Source of the DNA: Agromyces ramosus
GTDB taxonomy: Bacteria; Actinomycetota; Actinomycetes; Actinomycetales; Microbacteriaceae
DNA length: 64,000 nt
Reading direction: 5' to 3'
Assembly (NCBI RefSeq): GCF_004216665.1
Contig: NZ_SGWY01000003.1
Coordinates: forward strand, 124,001-188,000
Shown: one piece after another, positions 14,500-23,645 of the stretch
How the letters are laid out: each line of letters opens with the position of its first letter
Position numbering within the stretch: the first letter of the stretch is position 1
Position numbers and translations under genes: made by a program
The notes under the pieces: generated by a model
Told to the model about the DNA's origin: nothing
The model's database searches: none
The model's input: only the letters and a program-made list of their open reading frames with translations

Positions 14500-15410
14500 T
14501 GGTGTTCTCCTACGAGGGCGGCGCCCACGGCGGCCGCCGGGAATCCGAGCGGGATGACCTGCACGCGCGACGGGAGGTCGAGCGAGGCGAGGAAGGCCGA
14601 GTCCGTGGCCCACTCGCTCAGGATACGGCGGGCTCCGGCCAGCAGCGGGTCGCCGAGCGCGGCGAGCCCGCCGCCGATCACGACGTCGTCGACGTCGGCC
14701 GTGAGAACGAGCAGGCGCACCGCGGCCGCGACGCCGGTGAGGAATCGCTCCCGCACCGCGATCGCCCGGTCGTCGCCCGCCGCTGCGGCGGCGAAGAGCT
14801 CCTTCGCCGGAAGCGGGCCGTCGGTCGGCCACATGCGCGCGATCGCGGAGCCCGAGGCGAGCGTCTCGAGGCATCCGCGCTGGCCGCAGGTGCACACCAC
14901 CCCGGCCGGGTCGACGGGGATGTGCCCGATCTCGCCCGCCACGCCGTGTCCGCCACGCAGCAGGCGTCCGTCGAGCACGATGCCCGCCGCGAGCCCCGTG
15001 CCGAGGTTGAGGTACGCCATCGAATGGGCTCTGATGCCGTCGGCGACGCCGAGGAGGTGGTGCGCGCCGACCGCGGCCGCCTTCACGTCGTTCTCGACGG
15101 TCACCTCGACGCCGAGCCGGTCGGCGAGTCGCGGGCCGAGGTCGAGCCCCTCGAGCCCGAGGTTCACCGCGTGGGCGACTCGCCCGGTGCCGCTGTCCAC
15201 GGCGCCGGGGATGCCGATGCCGATGGACGCGAACGACGAGGCCTCCACCCCGGCGAGCTCGGTCATCCGCTCCACGGTCCGCAGGGCCGTCGCGACGACC
15301 TCCTCCGCCCCGAAGCCGGTGGGCATGCGGAACTGGTCGCTGAGCTCGCCGTCGGCGCCGATCGCGACGGCGGCCGTCTTGGTGCCGCCGATGTCGATGC
15401 CGAGTCTCAC
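14484..15410 (-). CDS. ROK-family sugar kinase (GlcNAc/glucokinase type)
   Basis: 308 residues starting GTG with RLGIDIGGTKTAAVAI, the ROK ATP-binding loop. IGIGIPGAVDSGTG, ENDVKAAAVGAHHLLG (catalytic Asp), GEIGHIPVDP and the zinc motif CTCGQRGCLE follow. It likely phosphorylates GlcNAc released by the GH3 enzyme encoded upstream. No dedicated deacetylase is in this operon, so the nagA of the first operon would be needed between this kinase and NagB; that dependence is inference. The GTG overlaps the GH3 stop (GTGA). Confidence 0.88.
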   Translation of the reverse strand: MRLGIDIGGTKTAAVAIGADGELSDQFRMPTGFGAEEVVATALRTVERMTELAGVEASSFASIGIGIPGAVDSGTGRVAHAVNLGLEGLDLGPRLADRLGVEVTVENDVKAAAVGAHHLLGVADGIRAHSMAYLNLGTGLAAGIVLDGRLLRGGHGVAGEIGHIPVDPAGVVCTCGQRGCLETLASGSAIARMWPTDGPLPAKELFAAAAAGDDRAIAVRERFLTGVAAAVRLLVLTADVDDVVIGGGLAALGDPLLAGARRILSEWATDSAFLASLDLPSRVQVIPLGFPAAAVGAALVGEHQWLKS

Positions 15411-16942
15411 GGCACGTCCGCCGTGACGAGTCCCGCCGACTCCGCGACGAGGGCGATGAGCGCCCGGCCGACGAGGCGGGACGCGCCGAACGTCGCGACG
15501 TCGGCGAGTGCCCGGTCGTCGGAGGGCCACCCCATGTCGACGGTCACCACGTCGTCGCGCACGGCGCGCAGGGCGTCGATCGCGGCGACGGCGAACGGAT
15601 GCCGGTGCAGGTCCCTGCCCACCACGAGCACCGGCCCGCGCAGGGCGGCCGGGTCGGCGAGCGGGGCGTCGGGGTCGACCTGCAGCACGTCGGCGTCGTC
15701 GAGCCACGTCGGCTCCCCCGGCGCGGCCGCGACCGCGAACGGTCCCCACGGCGCGACGCCGACGGCGATGCTCGCGACCGTGTCGATGCGCACGACGGTG
15801 CGCACGGGCCCGGATGCCGCGAGGCGCGCGCGCGCGGCCTCGGTCAGCTCGAACGCGGCGGCGATGCGCGCCAGGTCGGCGGCCGTGTGGGCCGGGTCGA
15901 TGCCCGCCGCCGATGCCGCCGCGGGGAGGGCGGGCGCCGAGGCGCCGAGCGCGCGCACGCGGGCGGCCGCCTCGCGGACCCGCTCCGCGGGCAGGCGCCC
16001 GGATTCGACGGCCGCGGCGATCGCCGCGACGATCCCGTCGAGCTGCTCGGCGGTGTTGTCGCTGCCGATGCAGAGCAGGTCGCAACCGGCGGCGAGGGCG
16101 CGCACGGCCGCCTCGGGGATGCCGTGCACGCCGCTCGCCCCCTGCATGTCGAGGGCGTCGGTGACGATGACGCCCTCGAACCCCAGCTCCCCGCGGAGCA
16201 GGCCGTGCACGATGCGCGGGGAGAGGGTGGCGGGCTGCTCCGCGTCGAGCCGGGGCAGCAGGATGTGGGAGGTCATGATCGTGCGGGTGCCGGCCGCGAT
16301 GGCGGCGCGGAACGGCACGAGCTCCCGCTCGCGGAGCGTCTCGAGCGGCAGGTCGACCACCGGCAGCGCGAGGTGCGAGTCCGTCGCCGTGTCGCCGTGG
16401 CCCGGGAAGTGCTTCGCGCTCGCGGCGACGCCGGTCGACTGGAGTCCGCGCACCCATGCCGCCGCGTGGCGGGCCGCGAGCGCGGGATCGGCGCCGAAGC
16501 TCCGCACGCCGATCACGGGATTGTCGGGGTTGGAGTTCACGTCGACGTCCGGCGCGAACGCGACGGTGCACCCCGTGGCGACGAGCGCCTCGCCGACCGC
16601 GCGGGCGACCCGCTCGGTCAGTTCGGGGTCGTCGATGCGGCCGAGCAGCGCGTTGCCCGGATACGGCGCGCCGCGGTCGTAGAAGAGGCGCGTGACGTCG
16701 CCGCCCTCCTCGTCGATGGCGATCACCGCGAGCGGGTTCGCGGCTCGGAGCTCGGCGTTGAGCTCGCGGAGCTGGCCGGCATCGGCGACGTTCTGCCCGA
16801 AGAGGCACACGCCGCCGAGACCCTCCGCGAGGCGGCCCAGCACCCAGGCGGGCGCCACGGCGCCGTCGAATCCCGGGAGCAGTGTCGTGAGGATGTCCCG
16901 GTGCAGGTCGCTCCCCGCACCGGTCCCGTGGTGCTCGGTCAT
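15407..16942 (-). CDS. nagZ: GH3 beta-N-acetylhexosaminidase (NagZ type)
   Basis: A 511-residue glycoside hydrolase family 3 protein without signal peptide, hence probably cytoplasmic. IAIDEEGGDVTRL, the KHFPGHGDT motif that marks NagZ-type hexosaminidases, and VTDALDMQGASG with the nucleophile Asp lie in order in the N-terminal barrel. The C-terminal 150 residues form a second domain, longer than in minimal NagZ. It should release GlcNAc from imported chitooligosaccharides or muropeptide fragments. Start and stop overlap the permease and kinase genes by ATGA and GTGA. Confidence 0.9.
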   Translation of the reverse strand: MTEHHGTGAGSDLHRDILTTLLPGFDGAVAPAWVLGRLAEGLGGVCLFGQNVADAGQLRELNAELRAANPLAVIAIDEEGGDVTRLFYDRGAPYPGNALLGRIDDPELTERVARAVGEALVATGCTVAFAPDVDVNSNPDNPVIGVRSFGADPALAARHAAAWVRGLQSTGVAASAKHFPGHGDTATDSHLALPVVDLPLETLRERELVPFRAAIAAGTRTIMTSHILLPRLDAEQPATLSPRIVHGLLRGELGFEGVIVTDALDMQGASGVHGIPEAAVRALAAGCDLLCIGSDNTAEQLDGIVAAIAAAVESGRLPAERVREAAARVRALGASAPALPAAASAAGIDPAHTAADLARIAAAFELTEAARARLAASGPVRTVVRIDTVASIAVGVAPWGPFAVAAAPGEPTWLDDADVLQVDPDAPLADPAALRGPVLVVGRDLHRHPFAVAAIDALRAVRDDVVTVDMGWPSDDRALADVATFGASRLVGRALIALVAESAGLVTADVP

Positions 16943-17865
16943 CCCTTGACGGCCCCGCTCACGAGGCCGCTCGTCATCCGGCCCTGAACGAGGAGGAAGA
17001 AGACGATCACCGGGATGGCCATGAGGGTCGAGCCGGCCATGATCGCCGCCCAGTTCGTGGTGCCGTTGGCGACGAGGTACGTGCGCAGCCAGACGGGGAG
17101 GGTCATCATCTCGGGGCGGGCGTTCAGCACGAGCGCCATGATGAACTCGTTCCACGCCTGGATGAACCCGAACACGCCGGTGGCGATGAGGCCGGGCGCG
17201 AGCAGGGGGAACGTCACGCGCCAGAAGGCGCCGGCGCGGGAGCATCCGTCGATCATGGCGGCCTCCTCGAGCTCAGCCGGCACGCCGTTCACGAAACCGC
17301 GGAGCGTCCAGATCGTGAACGGCAGCACGGTCGCGATGTACACGAGCGTGAGGCCGATGATCGTGTTCAGCAGGTGCCAGCCGTCGATCACCCGGAAGAC
17401 CGAGACGATCATCGCCTCGCCCGGGATCATCTGGATGACGAGGATCGCGATGATGAAGGCGCGCCGGCTCCTGAAGCGGAACCGCGTCACCGCGATCGCG
17501 GCGAGGAACGCGAAGACGAGCGCGATGATCACCGTGAGGATCGTGATCACGAGCGAGTTGCCGGCCGCGGGCAGGAACGGGGTGCGACCCGGGTCGAACA
17601 GCACGGTCGCATAGTTGCGCAGCGTGAACTCCTCGGGCCAGAAGTTGACGTCGGAGCCGCGGATCTCGTTGTTCGGCTGGAACGACGTGTTCACCATCCA
17701 GTAGACGGGGAACACGAAGAACAGGAAGAGCAGGATCGAGACGGCGCTGAGGACCCACGTCATGACGCGGCGACGACCGCCGCCGGTACGGCGGGCGCTG
17801 CGCGACGACGCTCCCTCGGCGGCGGAGCCGACGACCGGTCGGGCGGGTGCGACGGTGGCGCTCAC
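16939..17865 (-). CDS. Sugar ABC transporter permease, MalG type
   Basis: 308 residues, six predicted transmembrane segments. The EAA loop that docks to the ATPase is ELEEAAMIDGCSRAGAFWRV; the C-terminus ends in a helix and VQGRMTSGLVSGAVKG, as in MalG-class permeases. The N-terminal 35 residues are a charged cytoplasmic extension. The GTG at 17865 follows a strong GGAGGAGGAG ribosome site and overlaps the upstream permease stop (GTGA). No ATPase is encoded in the operon; a shared MsiK-like ATPase encoded elsewhere is likely, as in other actinobacteria. Confidence 0.92.
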   Translation of the reverse strand: MSATVAPARPVVGSAAEGASSRSARRTGGGRRRVMTWVLSAVSILLFLFFVFPVYWMVNTSFQPNNEIRGSDVNFWPEEFTLRNYATVLFDPGRTPFLPAAGNSLVITILTVIIALVFAFLAAIAVTRFRFRSRRAFIIAILVIQMIPGEAMIVSVFRVIDGWHLLNTIIGLTLVYIATVLPFTIWTLRGFVNGVPAELEEAAMIDGCSRAGAFWRVTFPLLAPGLIATGVFGFIQAWNEFIMALVLNARPEMMTLPVWLRTYLVANGTTNWAAIMAGSTLMAIPVIVFFLLVQGRMTSGLVSGAVKG

Positions 17866-18854
17866 GGCTCCTCCTCCTTGGTGACCTGGCGGACGTAGTA
17901 GATCGAGATGGACATGAGCAGGATCGCGGTGATCACGGCGATCGCGCCGCCCTGGCCGAAGTCGCCGCCGGCGATCGACGTCTGGTAGATGTACACGCCG
18001 AGCGTGTTGGTGAGGGCACGGATGCCGCCGATGTCCTGCAGCGCGAAGATCTGCGTGAACACGCGGAGATCCCAGATGATCTGCAGGATCGTGACGATCA
18101 GGAAGATCGGCTTCAGGTAGGGGAAGATGATCAGCCGGAAGCGCTTGAACCCGCCCGCGCCGTCGAGCTGCGCGGCTTCCAGCACCTCGTCGGGCACCTG
18201 CGTGAGGCCCGCGTAGAGCGTGAAGGCCACGAACGGCACGGCGCCCCAGACGATGATGATGCCGGCCACGAGGAAGAAGCTCAGCGGATCGATGAGCCAC
18301 GAGTGCTGGAAGAACTCCTCCATGCCGAACCAGTTGACCAGGATGTAGTTGACGACGCCGTAGGCGGTGTCGAACATCCAGCCCCAGACGACCGTCGCGG
18401 TGAGGGCCGGCATCGCCCACGCGAGCAGCATGCCCACCGAGAGCAGGATGCGGAATCCCTTCGGAAGCCGCATCATCATCAGCGCGATGAGGGTGCCGAA
18501 CACCATCGTCAGCACCACGCAGGCCGCGGAGAAGGCCAGCGTGCGCAGCAGAACGGCGTAGAAGACGGGGTCGGTCAGGACGTTCGCGTAGTTCTCGAAC
18601 CAGACCCACTCGGGCGGTGCGCCGAAGACCTGGGCGCGCCCGAACTCCTGGAACGAGGTGACGATGAGCTGGATGAGCGGCCAGCCGGTGATGAGGGCCA
18701 GCACGATGATCGCCGGGGTCAGCAGCGAGTACGGCGTGAGGCCGCCTCGGATGCGCCGGATGCGGCGCCCGGCCGGCTTCGGCTGCGGCGCCATCATGCG
18801 TTCGCCCTCGAACGCGCTGGGCGCCGGATCGAGGTCGCGGTGGACCGTGGTCAT
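17862..18854 (-). CDS. Sugar ABC transporter permease, MalF type
   Basis: 330 residues with six predicted transmembrane helices. The EAA loop reads VLEAAQLDGAGGFKRFRLI and FPYLKP follows. The N-terminal 35 residues are basic and cytoplasmic; LTPYSLLTPAIIVLALITGW opens the first helix. Together with the MalG-type permease and the lipoprotein it forms an importer of the CUT1 family; the GH3 and NagB neighbours suggest GlcNAc, chitobiose or a similar ligand. Confidence 0.92.
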   Translation of the reverse strand: MTTVHRDLDPAPSAFEGERMMAPQPKPAGRRIRRIRGGLTPYSLLTPAIIVLALITGWPLIQLIVTSFQEFGRAQVFGAPPEWVWFENYANVLTDPVFYAVLLRTLAFSAACVVLTMVFGTLIALMMMRLPKGFRILLSVGMLLAWAMPALTATVVWGWMFDTAYGVVNYILVNWFGMEEFFQHSWLIDPLSFFLVAGIIIVWGAVPFVAFTLYAGLTQVPDEVLEAAQLDGAGGFKRFRLIIFPYLKPIFLIVTILQIIWDLRVFTQIFALQDIGGIRALTNTLGVYIYQTSIAGGDFGQGGAIAVITAILLMSISIYYVRQVTKEEEP

Positions 18855-18882
18855 GGTGGTGCTCCTGGAGGATCGAGGGGTT

Positions 18883-18912
18883 CGGGGAGCGGACGGTGGG
18901 GCCCGCTCCCCG
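18883..18912 (-). promoter_or_regulatory. Intercistronic hairpin between binding protein and permease genes
   Basis: CGGGGAGCGG (18883-18892) pairs perfectly with CCGCTCCCCG (18903-18912), loop 10 bases, in the 162-base gap. Such structures often attenuate or protect the upstream mRNA so that the binding protein is made in excess over the permeases. Confidence 0.6.
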
Positions 18913-19016
18913 ATCCCCGGAAGGCGACGGGTGCGTTCGTCGCGCTCCCGGGCTTGCGGTGCGGTGCGGCGGCGGATGGGGGATGCCGCCGCACCGCGCC
19001 AGCCGGACGGATCCGG

Positions 19017-20282
19017 CTAGCTGTTGAGGATCGCCTCGATCTCCTCGTCGGCGGCCTCGGCGAGCGCCGTGATGTCGCCGCCCTGCGCGATGTTGACGAA
19101 CAGGTCGGTCAGGATGCCCGACGCCTCGACGTCGGCCCAGTTCGGCGACGCCGGCGTGAGCTTGGCGTTGCCGGCAGCAGCCGCGATCGCCTGCGCGACC
19201 TCGTCGGTGCCGAGGGTGTCGGCGAGCGAGAGCTTGGCGGGAACGAGGCCGTTCTCACCGTAGATCGTCTGGAACTCGTCGGAGAGGATGATCTCCAGCG
19301 CGCTCAGGGCGAGCTCGGGGTGAGCCGACTTCGCCGAGATGCCGATGTTCGAGCCGCCGGCGAAGACCTGCGCGGCACCGCCGTCCATGCCCGGGAGGGC
19401 GTAGACACCGAGGTTCTCCTCCTGGTCGGGGCAGCCGGGCGCCTCGGCGTCGGCCGGGGCGAGGATCGACCACTTGACCCAGCTCGGGGCCGAGATCTGC
19501 AGCGACGTGCCGTCGCAGAAGCCGACCTCGGGGCTCGTCTCGTTGCCGTCCTTGGGTGCGGACGAGGCGGTCGTCATGACCTCCTGCACCTGCGCGAGGC
19601 CGGCGAGCGATTCCTCGCTCGAGAGCTGCGCGTCCCACTCCTCGCCATCGGCGACGGCGATCTCGCCGCCGTTCTCCCAGATGTAGGGCAGGGCGTTGTA
19701 CCAGTCCTGGCCGGGCCACCAGATGCCCGACTTGCCGGGGTTGGCCGCGGCGAGCGCCTGCGCGTTCGAGATGTACTCGTCGAGCGTCGTCGGAACCGTC
19801 AGGCCGGCCGCCGCGAGGGCGTCCTTCTTGTAGAACACGAGGCGGGAGCCCGAGTAGAGCGGGGCGGCGTAGAACTTGCCGTCATAGCTGCCCGCCTCGA
19901 CGAAGCCGGGGAGCAGGTCGTCGCCGCCGAGCGTCTCGTACTCGTCGGTCAGGTCGAGGAACGCGCCCGCCGACGTGAAGGCCGAGGCCTGGGTGTTGCC
20001 GACCTCGACGACGTCGGGGCTGTCCGAGCCGGAGAGGCTCGTGGTCAGGCGGTCGACGAGGCCGTCCCACGCCTGCTCCTCGATGACGAGGGTCGAGCCG
20101 GGGTTCTCCTTCTCGAAGGTGTCCACCAGGTACTCGCGCGCCTCGTCGGGCGTGTCGGTGCCGACGAGCCACACGCGGATCTCGGCGCCGTCGTCGGAGG
20201 CACCGGTGCCTCCGGAGGTGGCACAACCGGCGAGGGTGAGCGCAGCAGCGGCGCCGAGCGCCACGATGCCGAGTTTCCTCAT
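19017..20282 (-). CDS. Extracellular sugar-binding lipoprotein
   Basis: 421 residues. The signal peptide ends LTLAGCATSGG, so Cys20 is lipidated. The mature protein belongs to the family 1 solute-binding proteins: VEVGNTQASAFTSAGAFLDL, FYAAPLYSGSRLVFYKKD, and FAGGSNIGISAKS are typical. It should capture the sugar for the two permeases downstream. It is separated from the ROK regulator by 67 bases and from the permeases by a hairpin-containing gap, so it is probably the most highly expressed gene of the operon. Confidence 0.92.
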   Translation of the reverse strand: MRKLGIVALGAAAALTLAGCATSGGTGASDDGAEIRVWLVGTDTPDEAREYLVDTFEKENPGSTLVIEEQAWDGLVDRLTTSLSGSDSPDVVEVGNTQASAFTSAGAFLDLTDEYETLGGDDLLPGFVEAGSYDGKFYAAPLYSGSRLVFYKKDALAAAGLTVPTTLDEYISNAQALAAANPGKSGIWWPGQDWYNALPYIWENGGEIAVADGEEWDAQLSSEESLAGLAQVQEVMTTASSAPKDGNETSPEVGFCDGTSLQISAPSWVKWSILAPADAEAPGCPDQEENLGVYALPGMDGGAAQVFAGGSNIGISAKSAHPELALSALEIILSDEFQTIYGENGLVPAKLSLADTLGTDEVAQAIAAAAGNAKLTPASPNWADVEASGILTDLFVNIAQGGDITALAEAADEEIEAILNS

Positions 20283-20349
20283 TGTCGTTTCCTTTCATGG
20301 GGTGAGGGAAACAGCGGGGGTTCGCTGCGCCCTTGGTGCGTGGAGTCCC

Positions 20350-21585
20350 TCACGAGACTCCGAGTTGTCCGGAGAGGACCATGACGGCCGCGCCGCGGAG
20401 GACGACGTCCTCCGCCTGCTCGGTCATCCGGAGCCTCAGATCACGGTTGTGTTCCGCCATCGTCCGCGTCCGGAGCGTGTCGACGGTCGCGTCGTGGAGC
20501 GCGCCGTCAAGCAGTTCGGCGGGGCCGCTGAGCACGACCTCCGACAGGTTGAGCGCCCCGACCACCGGCGCGAGCACGATGCCGAGCCGGCGTCCGGCCT
20601 CGGCGAGGATCTCCTCGCGAGCGGATGCCGCGTCGGCCGCTTCCGGGTCGAGGGCATCGAGCTGGGCGGTGAGCCGGGGCACGGCGAGCCACGCCTCGAG
20701 GCATCCGTGCTTGCCGCAGGCGCAGCGGGGACCGCCGTCGGTGCCGACGACCACGTGGCCGATCTCGCCGGCCGCGAAACCGCCGCCGATCACGGGCCGG
20801 CCGCCGATGATGAGGCCGGCGCCGACGCCGTGGCCCACCTTCACGAGCAGCAGGTCGTCCTGGTGGGAGGATCCGTGCTCGGCGAGCACCGCCACGTTGG
20901 CGTCGTTCGCCACGTGCACGGGCAGCTCGAACTCGTCGTGCAGGCGGGCCTGCAGGTCGACGTCGGTCCATCCGAGGTTGGGTGCGGAGCGCACCACGCC
21001 GAGCGGGTCGACGACACCGGGCGAGCCGACGCCGATGCCGAGCACCGGGGTCTCGGTGCTCGCGAGGAGCCGGCGGACGAGGTCGGCCACGAGGACGACG
21101 GCCGCGTCGCCGGTGGCGCCGTCGAGGGCGACCTCGGCACGCGACACGATGCCGCCGTCGAGGTCGACGACCGCGCCGAGGAAGCGCTGGTGCTCGGAGA
21201 GGTCGACGCCCACGATGTGGAACGCGGCGCGGTCGACGTCGATGAGCGTGGCGGGCTTGCCGGGGCGGGCGTCCTCGCGCTGACCGAGCTCGATGACGAG
21301 GCCCTCGGCGATGAGGCCGGCCACGAGGTCGGAGATCGTGACCCGGGTCAGGCCGGTCTGGCGCGCGACATCCGCACGGCTCTGCGCACCCGAGGTGTAG
21401 AGCGTCTGCAGCACGAGCGCGCGGTTGTGGCTCCGCGCGTGCTCGGGGAGCACCTTGCCGGTGGGGCGCAGGGCACGGGCCCGCGTGAACATCGGCGCGC
21501 CGCCGAACGGCACGGTGAGCACGTCGGCGCCCGCGTTGGGGATGCCGCCCTCGCTGACCTGGCTTCGTCGCGCTTCCGTCGTCAC
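20350..21585 (-). CDS. ROK-family transcriptional regulator (NagC/XylR type)
   Basis: Up to 411 residues. A winged helix at about residues 50-105 (SRADVARQTGLTRVTISDLV) precedes a ROK sensor domain with VGVDLSEHQRF, GIGVGSPGVVDP and the zinc motif CACGKHGCLEAWL. It probably senses an amino sugar or its 6-phosphate and controls the downstream transport and catabolic genes. A 25-bp palindrome begins 2 bases before the GTG, leaving no space for a ribosome site. Either the mRNA is leaderless from this GTG, or translation begins at a later codon such as the ATG at 21492. Confidence 0.85.
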   Translation of the reverse strand: MTTEARRSQVSEGGIPNAGADVLTVPFGGAPMFTRARALRPTGKVLPEHARSHNRALVLQTLYTSGAQSRADVARQTGLTRVTISDLVAGLIAEGLVIELGQREDARPGKPATLIDVDRAAFHIVGVDLSEHQRFLGAVVDLDGGIVSRAEVALDGATGDAAVVLVADLVRRLLASTETPVLGIGVGSPGVVDPLGVVRSAPNLGWTDVDLQARLHDEFELPVHVANDANVAVLAEHGSSHQDDLLLVKVGHGVGAGLIIGGRPVIGGGFAAGEIGHVVVGTDGGPRCACGKHGCLEAWLAVPRLTAQLDALDPEAADAASAREEILAEAGRRLGIVLAPVVGALNLSEVVLSGPAELLDGALHDATVDTLRTRTMAEHNRDLRLRMTEQAEDVVLRGAAVMVLSGQLGVS

Positions 21586-21586
21586 G

Positions 21587-21611
21587 TTTGTTAGTAAAGC
21601 TTACGAACAAA
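21587..21611. promoter_or_regulatory. 25-bp operator palindrome of the ROK regulator
   Basis: TTTGTTAGTAA (21587-21597) and TTACGAACAAA (21601-21611) are complementary in 10 of 11 positions around a 3-base centre. On the minus strand a -10-like TACTAA lies inside it, 5 bases before the GTG. This is the expected position for autoregulation of the ROK-led operon. Confidence 0.75.
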
Positions 21612-21736
21612 CTGGACGCAAGTGCGCCGTGCCATTTCGCCGGGGTGTTATCGAGTTGTGATCCTGGGCCCTCCGCCGGTGATCGGGGCCCCGGGCCACG
21701 GCCGCGCAGGCAGGTCGCCGTGGCGGCCGTGAACGG

Positions 21737-21772
21737 CGAAGGGGCCGGATGCCGCGGCATCCGGCCCCTTCG
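21737..21772 (-). terminator. Perfect 36-bp palindrome, terminator of icd
   Basis: Every base from 21737 to 21772 pairs (arms of 18, no formal loop); the core is GGATGCCGCGGCATCC. It begins 9 bases after the icd stop. No U-run follows. Confidence 0.8.
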
Positions 21773-21781
21773 AGCACTGCG

Positions 21782-22999
21782 TCAGGCGGCGATGCGCGCC
21801 TTGAGGTTGTCGGAGAGGGTCTGCAGGAACTCCTCCGTGGTCTGGTACGGCTGGTCGGGGCCGACGAGGAGCGCGAGGTCCTTCGTCATGGCGCCGGACT
21901 CGACGGTCGTGATCACGACGTCCTCGAGGGTGTGCGAGAAGTCGATGAGCTCCTGGTTGCCGTCGAGCTTGCCGCGGTGCGACAGGCCGCGCGTCCACGC
22001 GTAGATCGAGGCGATCGGGTTCGTCGAGGTGGGCTTGCCCTGCTGGTGCTGGCGGTAGTGGCGCGTGACGGTGCCGTGCGCCGCCTCGGCCTCGACGACC
22101 TTGCCGTCGGGCGTGGCGAGCACGGAGGTCATCAGGCCGAGCGAGCCGAAGCCCTGCGCCACGGTGTCGGACTGCACGTCGCCGTCGTAGTTCTTGCAGG
22201 CCCAGACGTAGCCGCCCTCCCACTTGAGGCTCGCGGCGACCATGTCGTCGATGAGGCGGTGCTCGTAGGTGAGGCCGGCGGCGTCGAACCGCTCCTTGAA
22301 CTCGGTGTCGAAGACCTCCTGGAACAGGTCCTTGAAGCGGCCGTCGTAGGCCTTCAGGATCGTGTTCTTCGTCGAGAGGTACACCGGGTAGTTGCGGTCG
22401 AGGCCGTAGTTGAGCGAGGCCCGCGCGAAGTCCCTGATCGACTCGTCGAGGTTGTACATGCCCATCGCGACGCCCGAGCCCGGGGACTGGAACACCTCGA
22501 ACTGCTGGGGCTCCGAGCCGTCCTTCGGGGTGAAGGTCATCGTGAGGGTGCCCTCGCCCTCGAAGCGGAAGTCGGTCGCGCGGTACTGGTCGCCGAACGC
22601 ATGGCGGCCGACGATGATCGGCTTGTTCCAGCCGGGCACGAGGCGCGGGATGTTCGAGATGATGATCGGCTCGCGGAAGATCACGCCGCCGAGGATGTTG
22701 CGGATGGTGCCGTTCGGCGAGCGCCACATCTTCTTCAGGCCGAACTCCTCGACGCGCGCCTCGTCGGGGGTGATCGTGGCGCACTTGACGCCGACCCCGT
22801 GCTTCTGGATCGCGTGCGCGGCGTCGATCGTGATCTGGTCGTCGGTCTCGTCGCGCTTCTGGATCGAGAGGTCGTAGTACTCGAGGTTCACGTCGAGGTA
22901 CGGGTGGATGAGCTGGTCCTTGATGGCCTGCCAGATGATGCGGGTCATCTCGTCGCCGTCGAGCTCGACGACCGTGCCTTCAACCTTGATCTTGGACAA
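21782..22999 (-). CDS. icd: NADP-dependent isocitrate dehydrogenase (IDH1-like)
   Basis: 405 residues of the homodimeric, eukaryote-like IDH type. [13 protein letters not shown] opens the protein; [27 protein letters not shown] and [16 protein letters not shown] are substrate and NADP regions, and [12 protein letters not shown] is near the C-terminal nucleotide site. It makes 2-oxoglutarate in the TCA cycle. TTG 22999 is the start because AGGAG lies 7 bases upstream and the product then begins [10 protein letters not shown]; the longer frame to 23092 runs through the regulatory region. Confidence 0.95.
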   Translation of the reverse strand: MSKIKVEGTVVELDGDEMTRIIWQAIKDQLIHPYLDVNLEYYDLSIQKRDETDDQITIDAAHAIQKHGVGVKCATITPDEARVEEFGLKKMWRSPNGTIRNILGGVIFREPIIISNIPRLVPGWNKPIIVGRHAFGDQYRATDFRFEGEGTLTMTFTPKDGSEPQQFEVFQSPGSGVAMGMYNLDESIRDFARASLNYGLDRNYPVYLSTKNTILKAYDGRFKDLFQEVFDTEFKERFDAAGLTYEHRLIDDMVAASLKWEGGYVWACKNYDGDVQSDTVAQGFGSLGLMTSVLATPDGKVVEAEAAHGTVTRHYRQHQQGKPTSTNPIASIYAWTRGLSHRGKLDGNQELIDFSHTLEDVVITTVESGAMTKDLALLVGPDQPYQTTEEFLQTLSDNLKARIAA

Positions 23000-23083
23000 G
23001 TCGGTTCTCCTTGGATCTCTCGTGGGAATGGGGAAGTCTGTGGGCGGACACGCCGCCTGCCAGCTTACCGCGTCGGCGGGATA

Positions 23084-23097
23084 TCTCGACATCGAGA
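23084..23097. promoter_or_regulatory. Palindromic operator TCTCGACATCGAGA upstream of icd
   Basis: A perfect inverted repeat (7+7) about 85 bases before the icd start. Extended by two bases (TATCTCGACATCGAGA, 23082-23097) it is identical to a site upstream of sucC. It lies near a possible -35 for icd, with TAAGCT further downstream as -10. Confidence 0.7.
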
Positions 23098-23184
23098 CAG
23101 TTGCAGGCCGATCGGCGCCTCCGACGGCAACTGCCCGCCGGGGCGGCTACCTGCCGCGGGGCGCCACAGGTTAGCCTTGGCAGC

Positions 23185-23637
23185 ATGGCTGATCTGCGAC
23201 TCGAAGAACTGAACGCGACGAACATCGTGGCCGCGAACAACCTGTCGCTGAAGCCCGGACAGGAGCAGTTCATCGCTCCGGTCACCTACTCGGCCGAGTC
23301 CTCGGTCGTGAACCCCGACACCGCGTGGCAGCGCGTCGCGCTGCTCAAGGAGAAGGTCGTCGGCTTCATCCACGGCAACTTCGACCCCGAGAACTCGCAC
23401 GAGGAGTTCCGGGCCTGCATCTGGCGCATCAACGTCGACGCCGAGGTGCAGGGCAAGGGCGTCGGCCGGTTCCTCGCGCAGGCGCTCGCCGAGGAGGCGA
23501 AGCGCCGCGGCTTCGACCGCATCACCGTGCTCTGGGAGCCGGGCGAGGAGGGGCCCGAGGCCTTCTTCCACCGCATCGGCTTCGTCGACGTCGGCGAGAC
23601 CGCCTACGGCGACGTGATCGGCGCCCTCGAGCTCTGA
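23185..23637 (+). CDS. GNAT-family N-acetyltransferase
   Basis: 150 residues. Motif A of the GNAT fold is INVDAEVQGKGVGRFLAQAL, with the acetyl-CoA pyrophosphate loop Q-G-K-G-V-G. VGFIHGNF and FFHRIGFVDVGE are the flanking strands. The acceptor is unknown. A TAGCCT -10 box (23172-23177) ends 7 bases before the ATG, so the transcript is probably leaderless. The next gene starts 9 bases after its stop. Confidence 0.88.
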   Translation: MADLRLEELNATNIVAANNLSLKPGQEQFIAPVTYSAESSVVNPDTAWQRVALLKEKVVGFIHGNFDPENSHEEFRACIWRINVDAEVQGKGVGRFLAQALAEEAKRRGFDRITVLWEPGEEGPEAFFHRIGFVDVGETAYGDVIGALEL

Positions 23638-23645
23638 CCGAGCGG

